A stretch of DNA of 11,034 bases from an uncultured Clostridia bacterium (lineage in GTDB: Bacteria > Bacillota > Clostridia > Christensenellales > Pumilibacteraceae). The DNA is taken from NCBI GenBank assembly GCA_947627075.1, contig CANQUR010000045.1, positions 1 to 11,034 on the forward strand, in the 5' to 3' direction. This document shows positions 7,760-11,034 of the stretch, in pieces; the stretch's first letter is position 1, and each line of letters begins with the position of its first letter. Below the pieces are notes generated by a model. That model was not told the DNA's origin. It saw nothing but the letters and a program-made list of their open reading frames with translations, and ran no database searches. A program made the position numbers and the translations under genes.

Positions 7760-8221
7760 ATGGATGAGAATGTAAAGAAATGGGACAAAAGATTTATGGA
7801 ACTGGCGGAACTTGTTTCCTCTTGGTCAAGTTGTTTTCAAGAGAATAGGCAAGTGGGCGCTGTCGTAGTAAAGAATAAAAGAGTACTTACTACGGGTTAT
7901 AACGGTGCGAGCAGCGGAATTAAAAGTTGTAAAGAACGCGGCTCGTGTCTGCGACGTGAACTTGGCATACAAAGCGGCACAAGACAGGAGGTTTGCTATG
8001 CAACGCACGCCGAACAAAATGCCATAATTCAAGCGGCAAAGCTCGGTGTATGTATAGATGGAGCAACTCTTTATTGTACTCATCAACCTTGTGTTATATG
8101 CGCGAAAATGATCATTAATTCCGGCATAAAAAGGATCGTATATAAATATGGGTATCCCGATGATTTTTCGTTGAAACTTTTGAATGAAGCTAAAGTCGAA
8201 CTGATAAAATACGAAGAGTAA
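7760..8221 (+). CDS. Deoxycytidylate (dCMP) deaminase, zinc-dependent
   Basis: Predicted 153-residue enzyme that removes the amino group of dCMP to give dUMP, the substrate of thymidylate synthase, in the cytosol. The cytidine-deaminase zinc site is complete: H83 and the proton-shuttling E85 in HAEQNAII, and C111 and C114 in PCVICAKMI. The dCMP-specific family pattern is also clear: QVGAVVVKNKRVLTTGYNGASSG (read in parts at 31-53), a cysteine-bearing insertion SCKERGSCLRRELGI (about 56-70) and SGTRQEVCYATHAEQ. The family includes Bacillus ComEB; the insertion argues against tRNA adenosine or plain cytidine deaminases. The ATG at 7760 follows AGAGGT by 9 bases. It is a single-gene unit with its own promoter and terminator, between groESL and the dcw cluster. 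Confidence 0.93.
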   Translation: MDENVKKWDKRFMELAELVSSWSSCFQENRQVGAVVVKNKRVLTTGYNGASSGIKSCKERGSCLRRELGIQSGTRQEVCYATHAEQNAIIQAAKLGVCIDGATLYCTHQPCVICAKMIINSGIKRIVYKYGYPDDFSLKLLNEAKVELIKYEE

Positions 8222-8249
8222 TATTATATCAATAATATTAAATGCTTAC

Positions 8250-8275
8250 GAGATGGTCAATCCATCTCTTTTTTT
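8250..8275 (+). terminator. Intrinsic terminator of the deaminase gene
   Basis: A 7-bp perfect stem, GAGATGG at 8250-8256 with CCATCTC at 8262-8268, has a 5-base loop and is followed directly by seven T residues (8269-8275). It lies about 30 bases after the deaminase stop and isolates that gene from the mraZ promoter region. Confidence 0.9.
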
Positions 8276-8293
8276 ATACCAAGATAATTTACC

Positions 8294-8381
8294 GAGTGGC
8301 GCTAAAATGCTGCCAAAGTATATCAAGTGGTTATAAATGGCAAAAAATGTACAAAAAATATAATTAAGTGGTCAAAAATGG
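8294..8381 (+). promoter_or_regulatory. Phased repeat array, probable MraZ operator
   Basis: Short direct repeats close to AAGTGG or AAATGG recur at about one helical turn. The strong copies begin at 8294 (GAGTGG), 8325 (AAGTGG), 8335 (AAATGG), 8345 (AAATGT), 8366 (AAGTGG) and 8376 (AAATGG); weaker ones are at 8305, 8316 and 8356. From 8294 to 8376 is 82 bases, or eight turns. MraZ proteins are known to bind TG-rich direct repeats of 10-base period in front of their own gene. The array ends one base before the -35 box of mraZ, a position that suits activation at least as well as repression (inference). Confidence 0.65.
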
Positions 8382-8410
8382 TTGACAAGGGCGTAGGGAT
8401 GTGGTATCAT
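8382..8410 (+). promoter_or_regulatory. Strong sigma-A promoter of the mraZ/dcw cluster
   Basis: A perfect -35 TTGACA (8382-8387), a 17-base spacer and TATCAT (8405-8410) are present. The TG at 8402-8403 one base before the -10 box makes it an extended -10 promoter. The start of transcription would be near 8417, leaving a leader of about 28 bases with AAGGAGGT at 8433-8440. Confidence 0.88.
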
Positions 8411-8444
8411 ATATATACTTAATAAATATCAAAAGGAGGTCGTC

Positions 8445-8876
8445 ATGTTCGTCGGAGAATACAATCACCAAATCGATGATAAGGGACGCATACGCATTCC
8501 CACAAAATTCAAGCATGAACTCGGCGATAATCCTTTTATTATCCAAGGCGCCAATAAATGCATTACCGTTTATCCACGTGAGTTAGCGGATGTGATACTT
8601 AAGGACGTTTTCGGCGGAGCGAAATTCAACGATAAGAATATGAACGCCGAAAAGGCAAAGCTTATGAGTAAGGCAAGCTTCGGAGAAGAGGACAAGCAGG
8701 GCAGAATCACTCTTCCGCAAGCATTGCTTAAATATGCCGAGATCGATTATAGTTCTTCGATCACGACCGTAGGGGCGTACGACCATATTCAAATATGGGA
8801 GAAAAACGCATGGAAGAAGTTCTCCGAAGGAGATAATGCGGGTGAACGCTTCGATGAGATAAAGGAGTCGGATTGA
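8445..8876 (+). CDS. mraZ: Transcriptional regulator MraZ
   Basis: Predicted 143-residue DNA-binding protein that regulates its own dcw operon; homologues form ring-shaped oligomers. It carries two SpoVT/AbrB-like (MraZ) folds, each with the family's DXXXR motif: DDKGR at 11-15 in MFVGEYNHQIDDKGRIRIP, and DKQGR at 83-87 followed by ITLP. Length is typical. The ATG is 4 bases after a full AAGGAGGT. The gene is first in the cluster, as in most bacteria, and sits behind the promoter and repeat array that it probably binds itself. Its TGA shares an A with the rsmH ATG, so translation is probably coupled. Confidence 0.97.
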   Translation: MFVGEYNHQIDDKGRIRIPTKFKHELGDNPFIIQGANKCITVYPRELADVILKDVFGGAKFNDKNMNAEKAKLMSKASFGEEDKQGRITLPQALLKYAEIDYSSSITTVGAYDHIQIWEKNAWKKFSEGDNAGERFDEIKESD

Positions 8877-9775
8877 TGTATCATGTGCCGGTCCTGTTGC
8901 AAGAAAGCATCGAGGCTTTATGTGTGAAAAAGAACGGCGTATACTTGGATTGTACATTGGGAGGCGGATCGCACACGAAGGCGATACTCGATCTAGGCGG
9001 AAAGGTCATAGGGATCGATCGCGATGAGGATGCGATAAAAGGATGCACGTTACGATTTGGCGAATATAAGGATAGGATCAAGATATTTCATTCCAACTTC
9101 AAAAACGCCGATGAAATACTTAAAGAAGAAAATATCAAGCTTGACGGAGCTATAATGGACCTTGGGATCTCGTCTCATCAGATTGATACTCCCGAAAGAG
9201 GGATGTCGTTCCGTTTCGATGCTCCGCTTGATATGAGAATGGACAAGCGTCAAATGCTTACGGCGGAAATGGTCGTAAACGAATATACCGAAGAAAAGCT
9301 TTTGAAAATTTTATACGAATACGGCGAAGAAAGGTTTGCAAAACGGATCGCTTTTAATATAGTGAAGACGCGTGAGAAACGACCTATTCGAACTACATTC
9401 GAGCTTGCTGAAATAGTAAGAAACAGTGTTCCTGTCAAGACGCCGTTTCCGGAAAGACGCACTTTTCAAGCAATTAGGATCGAGGTGAACAATGAATTGA
9501 GAGGTCTTGATAAAGCTATAAAGGATATTTTTTCAAACCTTAAAAGCGGAGCAAGACTATGCATTATCTCATTTCATTCGCTTGAAGACAGGATAGTGAA
9601 GCAAACCTTCAATTTAATGTCTACAGCTTGTATTTGCGATAAAACTTTACCCGTATGTGTTTGCGGACATAAAGCCGAAGGAAGAGTTTTCAAAAAAATA
9701 AAGCCTACTAAAGAAGAAATAGAAAGGAATTCGCGTTCATCGAGCGCAACGTTAAGGATCATCGAAAAATTCTAA
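8876..9775 (+). CDS. rsmH: 16S rRNA (cytosine-1402-N4)-methyltransferase RsmH
   Basis: Predicted 299-residue enzyme (formerly MraW) that uses S-adenosylmethionine to methylate N4 of C1402 in 16S rRNA at the ribosomal P site. It begins MYHVPVLLQESIEAL. The SAM-binding loop is YLDCTLGGGSHTKAIL (23-38), followed by GIDRDEDAI (46-54), MDLGISSHQID (94-104), RGMSFRFDAPLDMRMD (108-123), RRTFQAIRIEVNNEL (194-208) and SFHSLEDRIVKQTF (232-245). Four cysteines at 252, 254, 261 and 263 form the metal-site-like cluster often seen near the C-terminus of the family. I chose the ATG at 8876 over the in-frame TTG at 8873: AAAGGAG at 8861-8867 gives an 8-base spacing and the TGATG overlap with mraZ is usual. 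All motifs are intact. Confidence 0.98.
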   Translation: MYHVPVLLQESIEALCVKKNGVYLDCTLGGGSHTKAILDLGGKVIGIDRDEDAIKGCTLRFGEYKDRIKIFHSNFKNADEILKEENIKLDGAIMDLGISSHQIDTPERGMSFRFDAPLDMRMDKRQMLTAEMVVNEYTEEKLLKILYEYGEERFAKRIAFNIVKTREKRPIRTTFELAEIVRNSVPVKTPFPERRTFQAIRIEVNNELRGLDKAIKDIFSNLKSGARLCIISFHSLEDRIVKQTFNLMSTACICDKTLPVCVCGHKAEGRVFKKIKPTKEEIERNSRSSSATLRIIEKF

Positions 9776-9807
9776 AATAGTTATAAATAAAAAGGAGTGG
9801 ACATATT

Positions 9808-10506
9808 ATGGTAACGGTTAAGAGGAAAATCAATAATGAGACCGACAAATTCGGGGGCTATGCAGACATCGAGGTAAAGACTCCACCTGCGGAAATTGAG
9901 ATCAAAACTAATACTCAAAACAATTTAGGCGATTCTTTTATAGAGGCGCAATATAAGCAAGCCGAAAGCATAAGAGATACGCGAGTGGACTATAGGCAAC
10001 AGCCGCAAATACAACGCCGACCGAGACCGGAATACAAGGAAGTAAGCGATGTAGAGCCTATGCGTCCCAATGAGTTCATGTATAAGATCCACTCCGAGAA
10101 AAAGGACGAAACAGAAGAAAGCGAAGAAACAACAACTAACAAGGTCCAAAAGGTCGATAACAAAACAAAATGGATCCTCGGTGTTTATGCCGCTATTATT
10201 CTTTTCTTGTCCGCGTTGGTAATAGCGACCGGCATCTTTGTTTCATCTGCAGGAACCGAAGTTGAGGAGTTGCAAAACGAACTTGCCGTAAAGAATGCAT
10301 ATATGGCAGAACAGCTCGGCGCAATCACTATGCTTGGTGACGAGGATGCCCTTACCGGAAGAGCTTACAATAGTGGCATGGAAAGGATAGAGGGCGTACA
10401 AGGTACAATAGATTTGCTTCCTTTAGGCGAAGTTAAGACATACGAAGGATCTACAAATTGGTTTGATTCCTTTTGCGATTGGCTTAACGGAGTCTTTGGA
10501 GGCTAA
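9808..10506 (+). CDS. Single-TM protein in the ftsL position (putative divergent FtsL-like division protein)
   Basis: Predicted 232-residue bitopic membrane protein; I do not recognise it by sequence. Residues 1-121 are hydrophilic and probably disordered, with an arginine/proline-rich patch (IQRRPRPEYKEV, 68-79) and an acidic patch (about 97-110). One transmembrane helix runs from about 122 to 146. Outside the membrane there is a short coiled coil (EVEELQNELAVKNAYMAEQL, 151-170), then about 60 residues ending in an aromatic amphipathic tail (NWFDSFCDWLNGVF). Lying between rsmH and a class B PBP, with one TM and a following coiled coil, it should be FtsL, which bridges DivIC/FtsB and the septal PBP. 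However, it is twice the usual length (about 100-120) and its coiled coil is short. AAAGGAG at 9791-9797 supports the ATG. The role is inferred from position and topology only. Confidence 0.8.
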   Translation: MVTVKRKINNETDKFGGYADIEVKTPPAEIEIKTNTQNNLGDSFIEAQYKQAESIRDTRVDYRQQPQIQRRPRPEYKEVSDVEPMRPNEFMYKIHSEKKDETEESEETTTNKVQKVDNKTKWILGVYAAIILFLSALVIATGIFVSSAGTEVEELQNELAVKNAYMAEQLGAITMLGDEDALTGRAYNSGMERIEGVQGTIDLLPLGEVKTYEGSTNWFDSFCDWLNGVFGG

Positions 10507-10553
10507 TTATTAAAACTAACAATTTATATTTAACACGAAAGAGGTTATTGGTC

Positions 10554-11034
10554 ATGGTTATGTCAATAGCCTTTTTATTTTGCGCTTTGGTAGGTCGTTT
10601 ATTCTATATTCAGATAATAGATGGAGCTTCCCTTCAGGCAAAGGCGGCGCATCAATGGTATCGCGATTTGCCGCTAAAAGCCGCAAGAGGTCTTATTTAC
10701 GACAATACGGGAAAAATTTTGGCGGAAAATCAAGATGTATATTCTATCTATGTGCGTCCGAACGCCGTAAAGGATGCGGCTACGGTATCCAAAGTTCTTG
10801 CGGAAAAACTTGATTTAAGTTATGAAAAGTTGTATACCCGTATCACGACCGAAAAGGTAAGCGAGATCACGGTAAAGAAAGCTGTGGATAAAGCAGTAGG
10901 AGAGGATATTCGCAAAATGGAATTGGAAGGGGTTTATTTTACAGTAGACCTTAAACGAAGTTATCCCGAAAATAACTTATTGTCACAGGTAATGGGTTTT
11001 ACAAATATAGACAATATTGGTCAAAACGGATTGG
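10554..11034 (+). CDS. Class B penicillin-binding protein (FtsI/SpoVD type), N-terminal part cut by window end
   Basis: The first 160 residues of a peptidoglycan transpeptidase are visible; the catalytic serine domain lies beyond the window. An N-terminal membrane anchor (about 3-22, ending GRLFYIQIIDG) leads into the non-penicillin-binding domain, with the class B motif ARGLIYDNTGKILAEN (44-59) and LKRSYPENNLLSQVMGF (133-149). It follows the FtsL-like gene in dcw order, so it is probably the septal FtsI/PBP2B-type enzyme or its sporulation relative SpoVD; the distinguishing C-terminal part is not available. I give the first ATG, which has AAAGAGG at 10538-10544, 9 bases upstream. The frame is open further upstream without a stop back to 10488, and the codons there read like the basic N-terminus of such proteins, so the true start may be an ATT near 10509. 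Confidence 0.88.
   Translation, partial: MVMSIAFLFCALVGRLFYIQIIDGASLQAKAAHQWYRDLPLKAARGLIYDNTGKILAENQDVYSIYVRPNAVKDAATVSKVLAEKLDLSYEKLYTRITTEKVSEITVKKAVDKAVGEDIRKMELEGVYFTVDLKRSYPENNLLSQVMGFTNIDNIGQNGL

Noticed and set aside
8222..8248. AT-rich ATATTATATCAATAATATTA just after the deaminase stop as a second terminator or small RNA promoter
   Set aside because: It is a weak A/T-only partial palindrome without a T-tract; the GC-containing hairpin at 8250-8268 followed by seven T residues explains termination.
10580..10813. A 77-codon plus-strand frame inside the penicillin-binding protein gene
   Set aside because: It overlaps the PBP reading frame, which has clear family motifs at the same positions. 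The basic, cysteine-containing translation looks like a frame shadow.

Overview
The window is ordinary bacterial chromosome with eubacterial GC-poor character, Shine-Dalgarno sites of the AGGAGG type, standard stop usage (TGA ends several genes) and sigma-A-like promoters. A V/A-type ATPase operon, groESL, and a dcw cluster starting with mraZ-rsmH point to Bacillota, most likely an uncultured or gut-type Clostridia lineage. This placement is inferred from gene content and protein flavour, not from a search.

Region 1 (1-5470, + strand) is the distal part of a V/A-type ATPase operon in the order E (5' end cut off)-C-F-A-B-D. The genes are packed with 1-4 base overlaps or very short gaps, as expected for translational coupling of one complex. 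They encode the catalytic head (A, B), the central shaft (D, F, C) and a peripheral stalk subunit (E). The membrane subunits (I, K) must lie upstream of the window. Region 2 (5465-5567) is a convergent boundary with two hairpins, each best placed to stop one of the two opposing transcripts. Region 3 (5599-7650, - strand) is groES-groEL with a clear promoter. It has no recognisable CIRCE or CtsR box, but two small inverted repeats sit on the promoter and presumed start site.

Region 4 (7691-8275, + strand) is a stand-alone dCMP deaminase gene with its own promoter and a strong intrinsic terminator. Region 5 (8294 to the right edge, + strand) is the start of the division and cell wall (dcw) cluster: a phased repeat array that looks like a MraZ operator, a very good promoter, mraZ, rsmH, a one-TM protein in the ftsL position with an unusually long cytoplasmic tail, and a class B penicillin-binding protein cut by the window end. 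The PBP reading frame stays open upstream of its first ATG and has a good Shine-Dalgarno site placed for a rare ATT start.

I found no mobile element, CRISPR, tRNA or rRNA, and no clear undescribed multi-gene system. The most interesting signals are regulatory: the MraZ-type array, the non-CIRCE groESL operator candidate, the PBP start and the divergent FtsL-like protein. No gene-free stretch exceeds about 230 bases.
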